From Nevskia sp. (lineage in GTDB: Bacteria > Pseudomonadota > Gammaproteobacteria > Nevskiales > Nevskiaceae): a DNA stretch of 49,350 nucleotides. Position numbers and translations under genes: made by a program. The stretch lies in contig NZ_JAHFRY010000014.1 of assembly GCF_023266035.1 (NCBI RefSeq), positions 1-49,350 on the forward strand. Reading direction: 5' to 3'. Position 1 is the first letter of the stretch; each line of letters begins with the position of its first letter. Of this stretch, positions 29,644 through 37,118 are shown one piece after another. The notes under the pieces are model-generated. The model did not search any database and had not been told where the DNA came from. It was given only the letters and a program-made list of their open reading frames with translations.

Positions 29644-30384
29644 TTAAGGCAGCGTGACCGGCTCGATGCTCAGGTCATAACCGTAGGCATGGCTGGCCAC
29701 GCCGACGCCGAGCGGCAGCGGCATGGGCAGAAAGCCGCCCTTGGCTTGCAGCACCGTGCCGGTGCCGATCTTGGCGCTCTGTGCGCTGTAGTGACCTTCG
29801 ATCACCGCGGTCACCGCGCCGTTCTGCACCCGGAACAAGCGCGCCGACGCCGCCGCGAACTTCAGCACCGGGCCGGTGACCACCGTGCTGGTGTTCAGAC
29901 GCGTCCGCGGGCCGGCTGCCTGGGTCTTGCCGCTGCGGGTGCCGAGCAAGGACTTCACGCTGACGTCGACCATGCCCAGTTCGACCAGATCGCCGAATCC
30001 GAGCGCCGCGAAACTGGCGGCGGTCTTCGTGCTTTCGGTGATCGCCCCCAGGAAGATGCCGTAAGCCAGGATGCCGTCCGCCTGCAGCGCCAGCGGCGGC
30101 ACCACCTCGACGAAGGAAATCACCTCATCCGTCGGCCGCCCCTCGCCGCCATCGGCGCAGGACGAGCCGGACACGTGCACCGAAGCCCGCCGTCCATTGC
30201 CAGGAAATGTGAACCCGGCCGGCAGCAGATCGGCAAACCGCGAAGCCGGATAGTTCAGCAGCACGGTCTGCTCGGCGCAGTCGCTGAAGTAAAGGAAATT
30301 CGCCGGCACTTGCAGCGGCGGCTGGGCGCCGACGCTGGCCGAAGCAATGGCGAGCGCGGCAACAGCGAGGAATCGGAAAGTCAC
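29644..30384 (-). CDS. Exported protein of unknown function
   Basis: The 246-residue product has a clear signal peptide ([17 protein letters not shown]) and a mature beta-rich domain containing [34 protein letters not shown] and [16 protein letters not shown]. Two cysteines, in SDC and SSC, could form a disulfide. The '[10 protein letters not shown]' segment faintly recalls acetoacetate-decarboxylase-like folds, but I would not assign that function. The GTG at 30384 is preferred over a TTG six codons upstream because AGGGAG lies seven bases before it. It sits alone between flgG and yjbH on the same strand. Confidence 0.7.
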   Translation of the reverse strand: MTFRFLAVAALAIASASVGAQPPLQVPANFLYFSDCAEQTVLLNYPASRFADLLPAGFTFPGNGRRASVHVSGSSCADGGEGRPTDEVISFVEVVPPLALQADGILAYGIFLGAITESTKTAASFAALGFGDLVELGMVDVSVKSLLGTRSGKTQAAGPRTRLNTSTVVTGPVLKFAAASARLFRVQNGAVTAVIEGHYSAQSAKIGTGTVLQAKGGFLPMPLPLGVGVASHAYGYDLSIEPVTLP

Positions 30385-30474
30385 GGCAATGCTCCCTGGC
30401 AATGGTGGATCAAGGTTTGCGATCGCCTTGTCCCGGCGATTCCAGGGATTGTGTGCGCCGCCACGGGAAATATC

Positions 30475-30498
30475 TTCCCCGTCCTGCAGGACAGGGAA
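30475..30498 (-). terminator. 24-base dyad just after yjbH
   Basis: TTCCC and GGGAA flank a perfect twelve-base palindrome GTCCTGCAGGAC, with a single mismatch between them. It lies six bases downstream of the yjbH stop codon on the minus strand. It may end yjbH transcription, though the lack of a loop and of a T-run leaves an operator equally possible. Confidence 0.4.
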
Positions 30499-30503
30499 TC
30501 GCC

Positions 30504-32687
30504 CTAGCGCACCACGTCTGCCCAGTCACCGACGATCCGCTCCGGGTTGCCGGCGTCGGTGGCGCCGTAGAGATCGACGCCATCGCGGACTTTCTGGCCG
30601 CCGTCCCGGGTCAGCGGACGGAACAGGAAGCTGCCGTAGCCGCGCGTCGAGCGCTGGAAGAACAGATCCAGCGGCATGCTGACGAAGAAGCCCTTGTCGA
30701 ACGAGCCTTCGCCGAACTTGCTCGCCGACACGTTGGTGAAGGTTGCGAACGCGCCGAGCGTGGCGCCACTCTTGAACTCGCGAGCGATCTCGACGGTGGT
30801 GCCGTAGTCCTTGGCCAGGTAGCGGCCGTAGCTGATCTTGGTGCGCAGCCGGTACCACGGGAATGCGTAGTAGAAGTTCACATGGCCGGTGGCGACGCGG
30901 TAGTCGCGGAAGTTGAAGCGCACCGCGTAATCGCGCTGCTGCACGACGTTGGCATTGACGCCCAGCGCCCAGCGCTGGAAATGCGGCCGCCACAGCAGTT
31001 CGCCAGCGACGCCGCCGTACATGTCTTCGAACAAGCCGGCGGAAGCGCGCGCGTAGACACCCGAAGAGATCGAGGTGATGTAGTTCGCTTCCAGCTTGGT
31101 GACTGCCTGCTGACCCTGCTGCAGGTAATCGACGATGTCGCTGCGCACGCGCGGTAGCTGGCTGTTCGATTCGAGGCGGATGTTCTCGAAGTTGTTCAGC
31201 AGGTTCAGCGACACCGTGCCGCTGAGGCTGAGCTTCTCGGTGACCCGCACATCGCCGAACACCCGCCACAGGATCTGGCCGAAATAGAAACCGTCCGGCC
31301 CACCGATCTGCTGGCGCACGCCCGGTCCCATGTCCCAGCTGAACGCCGGCATCTTGACCAGATCCTGGGCGTCGGCTTCGGCGTGATCGGGCTGCACCGG
31401 ATCGAGATCGGCGCTGTAGCGCACTTCTTCAGGGCTGCCGCGATACTCGGCGATCTTCTCGAACTCGCTGCGTTGCACGGCCAGCCGCCAGCTTTCGACG
31501 CCGGCATCGACGCCGATCACGGTGATCCTGTCGACCCAGGGCGGCAGCACGGCGCTGGTGGCGCGCACGGTGCGGCCGGTGGTGGTCAGCGCACTGCGAT
31601 AGCGCCCCTGTTCGACCCAGATGTAGACCTGCCGCCGGTCCACCTCGACATCAAAGGCCGATAGCGTGAAATCCTGTTCCTTCAGCGCTTTCTTGACCTC
31701 GGCGAGCAGCGCGTCGAATTCAGGCTTCGGCAGCGGTACCGGTGCCTCGACGCCGATCGTCGCTGGATCACGTACCGCGATCTTCGGCAGCGGTGGATCG
31801 AGCACCTTCGGCGGACCACTGCCGGTCTCGAAATTGGTGCGCATCGAGACCCGAAAAGTCAGGAGGTCGCCACGCTCGTAGCCGATGCCGGCGCGGAAGT
31901 TGTCGGTGATCGCGTAATCAGCGCCGAAATTGACCGGCAAGCTCTGCCGGATCGACGAGCCGGTGCCGCGTTCGTTGCTGTAATCGTTGCCGTCGTACTC
32001 GGCTTTCAGGCTCAGGCCGTTGAGCGGCGTCTGCCATTGCACGCCGCCGAAGACGCCGACGGTGCGGCCAGTGAACAAGCGGCCAACGCCACTGCCGCCT
32101 GGCGTGCTGGTCGACGTACCGGTGCCGGTGCGGTCGCGATCGAAGCGGCTCGACAACTGGCTCAGCGGATTGCGCAGATCACCGCCTTCACCCAGACGCC
32201 CCCAGCCGAGGCCGAGGCTGAAGTCGAAGTCGTACCAGCGCCGGCTGGCGACGAGGTATTCACCACCAAAGACGCCGGTACCGCCGAAATCCTGGATGCC
32301 GATCGCCAGTGCCGGCGTGTTCGGCCCTTCTTCGAGCAGCCGCAGCTTGAACGCGAAGCTGCGGTCCTTGTATGACTGCGCGCCGCTGAACGATTCCGGG
32401 CCGTAGGGACGATCGGTGACATCGGTATAGCGGAACACCGCTTCGAGAAACGGCAAGGGCTGCGCGAACAGCTGGATCTGGTTGTACGGCTTCACCACCG
32501 AGATGCCACCGCCGAAGCTGCCTTGCTCCATGAAGCGGGCGCTCGGCGTCTGCAGCAAACCGACGCCGCCGAAGTCATTGAGATCGACGAAGCCAGCCGC
32601 CCGGGCCTGGCTCAGGCTGACGGCGGCCGTGGTCAACACCAACGCCACACCGCTTAGCCGCCGCGGACCTGGCATCAGGGCAGTCAT
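30504..32687 (-). CDS. YjbH/GfcD-family outer-membrane protein for exopolysaccharide
   Basis: The 727-residue protein starts with a signal peptide (VALVLTTAAVSLSQARAAGF) and then the YjbH-type motif DFGGVGLLQTPSARF...GSFGGGI. It continues with alternating beta-strand sequence to the end, consistent with a large outer-membrane beta-barrel (for example FNFRDYRVATGHVNFYYAF and GYGSFLFRPL). YjbH and its relative GfcD belong to operons for secreted polysaccharide; the exact step is unknown. It follows the giant SLBB export gene by 54 bases on the same strand, so the two form a pair, probably cotranscribed. Confidence 0.85.
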   Translation of the reverse strand: MTALMPGPRRLSGVALVLTTAAVSLSQARAAGFVDLNDFGGVGLLQTPSARFMEQGSFGGGISVVKPYNQIQLFAQPLPFLEAVFRYTDVTDRPYGPESFSGAQSYKDRSFAFKLRLLEEGPNTPALAIGIQDFGGTGVFGGEYLVASRRWYDFDFSLGLGWGRLGEGGDLRNPLSQLSSRFDRDRTGTGTSTSTPGGSGVGRLFTGRTVGVFGGVQWQTPLNGLSLKAEYDGNDYSNERGTGSSIRQSLPVNFGADYAITDNFRAGIGYERGDLLTFRVSMRTNFETGSGPPKVLDPPLPKIAVRDPATIGVEAPVPLPKPEFDALLAEVKKALKEQDFTLSAFDVEVDRRQVYIWVEQGRYRSALTTTGRTVRATSAVLPPWVDRITVIGVDAGVESWRLAVQRSEFEKIAEYRGSPEEVRYSADLDPVQPDHAEADAQDLVKMPAFSWDMGPGVRQQIGGPDGFYFGQILWRVFGDVRVTEKLSLSGTVSLNLLNNFENIRLESNSQLPRVRSDIVDYLQQGQQAVTKLEANYITSISSGVYARASAGLFEDMYGGVAGELLWRPHFQRWALGVNANVVQQRDYAVRFNFRDYRVATGHVNFYYAFPWYRLRTKISYGRYLAKDYGTTVEIAREFKSGATLGAFATFTNVSASKFGEGSFDKGFFVSMPLDLFFQRSTRGYGSFLFRPLTRDGGQKVRDGVDLYGATDAGNPERIVGDWADVVR

Positions 32688-32741
32688 GTCAAACGAACAG
32701 CGAGGGCCGGATGGCGAACGGTGCTTCAGGTGAGCAGTCGA

Positions 32742-35651
32742 TCAGTTGCGGCTGATGGTGGCCAGTGCTGCGGCCGAGATCGCGAGATTCGACAGCAGGC
32801 CGAACAACCGCTCCGAGAACGCCACCAGGTTGAACGGCGCAGCGTCGCGCGGCACGACGATGACGCTGCCAGGCGGGATGTCCTGAGTCTGGTAGTTCCA
32901 GAAGCTGTTCCTGAACTTCTTCGCGGTGCCATTCGGCAGGATCACGAACACGCGGCCATCGTCGGACGCTTGCGAGTAACCACCGGCGCGCTCGATGTAA
33001 TCCTTGAGCTTCGCGCCCGGCGCGAACGCCAGACTGCCGGGGTTCAACACCTGGCCGATCACCGTCACCGAGATCGGCCGCTTCGGGACTACCAGCAGAT
33101 CGCCCGGTTCGATCACGGGATCGATTTCCGGGCGCGCTTCGAGAATGGCCGGATCGGCTTCGATAACCACACGACCTACCGCGTCAGCGTTCTGCAGCCG
33201 CGCGATCACGGTGCCGAGGAACTGCGCGGAATTCGACGCATCCTTGCCTAGTGCACCGCTGGTGACGGCGGTGACCATCGCTTCCTGCAGATCGCTGGCG
33301 GCACGCCGGTAGGACTCGCGTTCAGCGTCACGGGCCGCCACGCGGGTGAACACCGCGCCATACGGATAAGCGTTCTGGGTCACACCACCGGCGCGCTTCA
33401 TCAACTCGCTCAGGCGCTCGCCGCGCAGGATGCCGTAGGAGCCCGGGAAGCGGAACTCACCCATCACCCGCGCCGTGCCCACTTCCTGGCCGAGATACAG
33501 CGGCTTGAAGTTGAACAGGTCGCCGGGATTGACCGAGAGCGCCAGAGTCGCGGCATTGCCGACATTCAGCGTCTGGTAGCTGGACTTGCCGTTCTTCAAC
33601 GCCGCGTCATAGGACACGAACTCGACATTGGCGGCATCCGATTCGTTGCTCAGTCCACCGGCGGCATCGATCAGCGTGTTCAGCGGCGTGCCGCGAGCGA
33701 TCGGATAGATACCGGGACGGCGCACTTCACCGTAGACCGCGGTCGATTCTTCAAGCAGGTACTGCAAGGCCCGGGGTGCGGCGCGAAACAGGTCCGGGCA
33801 ACGATCGTGATCGACATCAACGCGAGTCATCAGCTTGTTCTCGCGGGTGTTCTCGGCCGTATAGGCCTTCAGAAACCGGGCAGCGCGTTCGGAATTGGCG
33901 ACGTCGGCAATCAGCTTCAACGCTTCACAATCGCTGGCCGTCTTGGCACTGCCGCTAGCCACCGCACGGACTTCCTTCGAGTCGAGAAAGGCAATGTCTT
34001 CGCGGGTAAGGATCACGATGCGGTCATCGCGCTCGAGCGGAATCGCCGCACTGGCGGGATCGACGGCGATGCTGACATTGAAGCTGATCCAGCCGCGCAC
34101 ACCGGTCGCCGAATTGGTGCGCTCGATCAAACCGAGCGGCAGATAGGCCTCGGAGCGCGCATCGCTGGACTTGATCTGGGCGGCGCCGAGCAGGCTGCGT
34201 AGATCGTAGCCACGGCTCCACTGGTACGGGCCCGGATACTTCACATAGCCAATGACCCGCACCTTGTCGTCGATCGCCGCAGCCACCGGGCCGACTCTGA
34301 GGAAATCGCCATCGCGAACCGGCAGACCGAGATCGGCAGCCTTCGACAGCTCGATCTGGCGAATCGAACGGCGGTTACCTTCATAGCGCTCGATCTGCGC
34401 GGTGCTGGTGTTGACCGTGGCCAGCAGACCGCCGGCCAGTTGCACGATCGCACCCAGCGTCTGTTCGCCATCAAGCTCGTAGATCGCCGGCCGCTTGACC
34501 GCGCCGGCCACCGAGACGCGCGCGCCAACCGGTGGCACGAACACCACGTCGCCAGGCTGCAGGCGCAGATCACCGGTGGAATCACCGCGCAGCAGCAGGG
34601 AATACAAATCCAGCGTCTGCAGCAGGCGGCCGTTGCGCTTCAGCTGCACCTTGCGCAGCGAACCGACTTCGGTGATGCCGCCACCGACGAACAGCAGATT
34701 GGTGATCGTCGCCAGCGAACTGATCGTGTAGGAACCGGGCTGGCGTACGTCACCAAGCAGGAACACCTGAACCGAACGCAGTTCGCCGAGCGAAATGCTC
34801 GATTGCACGCCGATCAGTTCTCGGCTCACCCGTTCCGAAAGCAACTGGCGGACGTTCTCGAAACGCTGGCCGGCGACCGCGATCGGGCCCAGCTTCGGAA
34901 AATTGATCTGACCATCCCGGCCGACCAGCAGGCTGTAGTTGCCGTTCTCACTACCGAACAGTTGCACGCGTACCGAATCGCCCGGGCCGACGACGTAATC
35001 AGCCGGCACCGGAATATCGGTGGCCGGGGCGAAGGTGGTGGCACCGGCGATGAACAGATCCTGGCCGAACGGGCGCAGTGGCAGGTCTTCACTATCGCCG
35101 TACTCGACCGGCAGTTTCAGACCATCCGGGAATCGGTCGGCGTCGCGATAGCCAGCCTCGGGCACGCAGTCCTGTTGATTGCTGCCGTTCGAAAACGGCT
35201 GTCGCGTACCTGATGCCTGCGGATACCGACTGGTATTGGGGCGGCCACTATTGCCGCGGTCCGCACCGGCCAGTTGGCCGTTGCCGAGAGGACGGCAGTC
35301 CGGCAGACGCTGCTGACTCGAGCCGTTGCTGTAGGCATTACGGCTGGAATAGTTGCTGCTGCCAGAATTATTGTCGTTGCGAACGTCGGGGTTGTCGCCC
35401 GTCCCGGTCTGAGTCGACAATTTCTTGTCGCGGAAACTGCCATCGGGCGAGGCCACCGCGCCACCGCTGCTGGCACCGCTGGTGCCTAGCGCCTCAAGGG
35501 CGCGCTGCCGCTGCTCAGGCGTCAACTGATCGATCGACGAGGGATCGAACGGCAACTGAGCTTGCGCAGCGGCCCACGGCAGGCAGGCGATCAGCAGGCC
35601 GGCCACGAAGGCGGAGGCAGTCGGGTAGATCCGCGTTCTCACAATGGGCAT
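32742..35651 (-). CDS. Giant polysaccharide-export protein with six SLBB domains
   Basis: The 969-residue product is a Wza/GfcE-like exporter of unusual size (E. coli Wza is 379). It has a signal peptide, a Ser/Asn/Gly low-complexity region (about residues 50-140) and a polysaccharide export domain near 195-270 (YVVGPGDSVRVQLFGSENG, GRDGQINFPKLGPIAVAG). Six SLBB repeats follow, each with the G-x-V-x-x-P-G pattern: LLGDVRQPGSY, VAGAVKRPAIY, VIGYVKYPGPY, VYGEVRRPGIY, VMGEFRFPGSY and VIGQVLNPGSL. A C-terminal hydrophobic helix (LFGLLSNLAISAAALATI) may cross the membrane. The ATG at 35651 is preferred over a TTG four codons earlier. It is divergent from the yjbE-like gene. No chain-length kinase or glycosyltransferase is in the window. 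Confidence 0.88.
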   Translation of the reverse strand: MPIVRTRIYPTASAFVAGLLIACLPWAAAQAQLPFDPSSIDQLTPEQRQRALEALGTSGASSGGAVASPDGSFRDKKLSTQTGTGDNPDVRNDNNSGSSNYSSRNAYSNGSSQQRLPDCRPLGNGQLAGADRGNSGRPNTSRYPQASGTRQPFSNGSNQQDCVPEAGYRDADRFPDGLKLPVEYGDSEDLPLRPFGQDLFIAGATTFAPATDIPVPADYVVGPGDSVRVQLFGSENGNYSLLVGRDGQINFPKLGPIAVAGQRFENVRQLLSERVSRELIGVQSSISLGELRSVQVFLLGDVRQPGSYTISSLATITNLLFVGGGITEVGSLRKVQLKRNGRLLQTLDLYSLLLRGDSTGDLRLQPGDVVFVPPVGARVSVAGAVKRPAIYELDGEQTLGAIVQLAGGLLATVNTSTAQIERYEGNRRSIRQIELSKAADLGLPVRDGDFLRVGPVAAAIDDKVRVIGYVKYPGPYQWSRGYDLRSLLGAAQIKSSDARSEAYLPLGLIERTNSATGVRGWISFNVSIAVDPASAAIPLERDDRIVILTREDIAFLDSKEVRAVASGSAKTASDCEALKLIADVANSERAARFLKAYTAENTRENKLMTRVDVDHDRCPDLFRAAPRALQYLLEESTAVYGEVRRPGIYPIARGTPLNTLIDAAGGLSNESDAANVEFVSYDAALKNGKSSYQTLNVGNAATLALSVNPGDLFNFKPLYLGQEVGTARVMGEFRFPGSYGILRGERLSELMKRAGGVTQNAYPYGAVFTRVAARDAERESYRRAASDLQEAMVTAVTSGALGKDASNSAQFLGTVIARLQNADAVGRVVIEADPAILEARPEIDPVIEPGDLLVVPKRPISVTVIGQVLNPGSLAFAPGAKLKDYIERAGGYSQASDDGRVFVILPNGTAKKFRNSFWNYQTQDIPPGSVIVVPRDAAPFNLVAFSERLFGLLSNLAISAAALATISRN

Positions 35652-35807
35652 GAATCCGTTCAAGAAGATTGAAGTATCGCCAGCAGCGCCGGCGGATCGT
35701 AAGGATAACGGCTCGGCTACGCCACTGCGGAATAATCGGCTGCGGCGTGTTGTCGCTACCGCAGGGCATTCAGCGCTGGACGTTGCCGAACCTGACAGCT
35801 ATCCTGA

Positions 35808-35822
35808 CGGCAGTCTCGATGC
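35808..35822 (+). promoter_or_regulatory. Candidate sigma54 promoter for the yjbE-like gene
   Basis: CGGCAGTCTCGATGC has GG and GC ten bases apart, GGCA in the -24 element and ATGCA at -12. It would start transcription near 35834, 40 bases before the yjbE ATG. CCTGAC occurs twice just upstream (13-base period). The -12 element lacks the usual TTGC, so this remains tentative. Confidence 0.3.
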
Positions 35823-35874
35823 ACCTCCAGCTGGGGCGTCCCGAGTCGCCCGAACCTCTCAGGAGCTTACAAAA

Positions 35875-36144
35875 ATGAAGCATGTAGTCACCGGATTGAC
35901 CCTCGCCCTGCTCGCCGCCACCTCCACCATGGTGTCCGCTGCCGACCCGGCTCCCGCTGGTGCTGCGGGCAGCGTTGAAAAGGCTTCGACGTTTGCCAAT
36001 GGCAATGTCGCCACGATCATCGCCATCGGCGCTGGCGCCGCTACCGGCATTGCCGTCTACGTGCTGGGTGCCAGCGATGGTGCCAACTCGACTTCGACCT
36101 CAACGGCGACGGCGACTTCGACGGCCACTGCAACGACCCGCTAA
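35875..36144 (+). CDS. YjbE/GfcA-like small exported protein
   Basis: The 89-residue product has a signal peptide (LTLALLAATSTMVSAA), a short Gly/Ala-rich hydrophobic segment (IIAIGAGAATGIAVYVLGAS) and a Ser/Thr/Ala repeat tail after DGANSTS. YjbE and GfcA of E. coli share this exact layout of signal, Gly/Ala-rich helix and Thr/Ser-rich end, and are made from polysaccharide operons together with YjbF and YjbH homologues, as here. Its role is unknown. AGGAG precedes the ATG by nine bases, and a strong terminator follows, so it is a short monocistronic unit likely to be highly transcribed. Confidence 0.75.
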   Translation: MKHVVTGLTLALLAATSTMVSAADPAPAGAAGSVEKASTFANGNVATIIAIGAGAATGIAVYVLGASDGANSTSTSTATATSTATATTR

Positions 36145-36162
36145 GGGCGTCACAGCGACAAG

Positions 36163-36190
36163 AAAGCCGCTCTTCGGAGCGGCTTTTTTT
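36163..36190 (+). terminator. Intrinsic terminator after the yjbE-like gene
   Basis: AAGCCGCTC, loop TTCG, GAGCGGCTT form a nine-base stem with a stable tetraloop, followed by a run of T. It lies 19 bases after the stop codon; a textbook rho-independent terminator. Confidence 0.92.
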
Positions 36191-36240
36191 ATGGGGGTCT
36201 GCCGATGGGCTGACAGTGATTGCAGCCGATCACCGCAGCT

Positions 36241-36984
36241 TCAGACCGCGTCGGGCGGTGGCTCGATGGCCGGTCTCAGCACTTCCATCGTGATCGCCGC
36301 CACTTCCGGACAGTATTGCTGGCGGGATTTCAGCATCAGCCCGCTGTCGACATCGAACCAGTAGCGGTTCTCGGCTTTCCAGCGCCATTTGCCGACCTTG
36401 ATGTGCTCGCTCAGCATCACGGTGCGCCGGGTGCGGCCGACCAGGGTCAGGGTTTCCTCGCCGAGCCATTCGCAGCGCGATTCCACCGGCACGCTGAAGT
36501 CATCTTTCGGGCGCAGATCGATGATGCGGCCGACTCGCGAATCTTCAGTGCCAGGCACACGACGCAGCACCGGCAACAGCGAATCGGCGCCGGTCCAGCG
36601 GGTACTGAGCAGATCGCGCGGCATGCCGATGGTCTTGACCAGCCGGCCACGCTCGGTGATCAGCACCACGCGATCGGCCGATGCCCAGTGCAGCTTGGCG
36701 CCGTTGATGTTGGCCAGGATCATGATCACCGGCGCACTCCCGCCGATGCGCACGCCCATGCTCGCGTAGGGAATGTCGTCGATCTGCGCATTGGTCAGCG
36801 CATAACCATCGCTGCCGAACAGACTGCCAGGCTTCTTGAATGGCGCCCCAATCAGCTGCAGCGATGGGCTGGCGCAGCCGGCAGCCAGCAATCCTCCGAC
36901 CGCGCCCAGCCCCGCGAGCAGGACTCGGCGGCGCTTCAAGAACGGATCAGCAGCGGCTTCAGAGGGTTGTTCGAAATGGGGCAT
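36241..36984 (-). CDS. YjbF/GfcB-family lipoprotein
   Basis: The 247-residue product is a polysaccharide-operon lipoprotein. Its N terminus reads LKRRRVLLAGLGAVGGLLAAGC: a lipobox (LAAGC) preceded by an arginine run close to the twin-arginine pattern, so Tat export is possible. The YjbF domain is clear: YALTNAQIDDIPYASMGVRI, NGAKLHWASADRVVLITERG and RLVKTIGMPRDL. It converges on the yjbE terminator and diverges from rlmKL. The start at 36984 leaves a modest N-tail before the signal; the frame to 37062 is longer but less likely. Together with YjbE, YjbH and the SLBB exporter it completes most of a Gfc/Yjb set, with a separate GfcC/YjbG not seen. Confidence 0.85.
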   Translation of the reverse strand: MPHFEQPSEAAADPFLKRRRVLLAGLGAVGGLLAAGCASPSLQLIGAPFKKPGSLFGSDGYALTNAQIDDIPYASMGVRIGGSAPVIMILANINGAKLHWASADRVVLITERGRLVKTIGMPRDLLSTRWTGADSLLPVLRRVPGTEDSRVGRIIDLRPKDDFSVPVESRCEWLGEETLTLVGRTRRTVMLSEHIKVGKWRWKAENRYWFDVDSGLMLKSRQQYCPEVAAITMEVLRPAIEPPPDAV

Positions 36985-37118
36985 CGGATGGTCGATGACG
37001 ATCACCGGTAAAATGCGGGCAGGCAGTGTAACCGCTGCGAGTATCGTGCCAGTCGATGGCACTGCAATGAAATCCTGCGGCCCCGTCCGCTGCCCCTGCC
37101 GGACGCCTGCCCCCTGCC

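Noticed and set aside
35644-35874. N-terminal extension of the yjbE-like gene by 77 codons
   Set aside because: The extension overlaps the divergent SLBB gene start, lacks a ribosome-binding site and would bury the clear signal peptide; the ATG at 35875 has AGGAG upstream.
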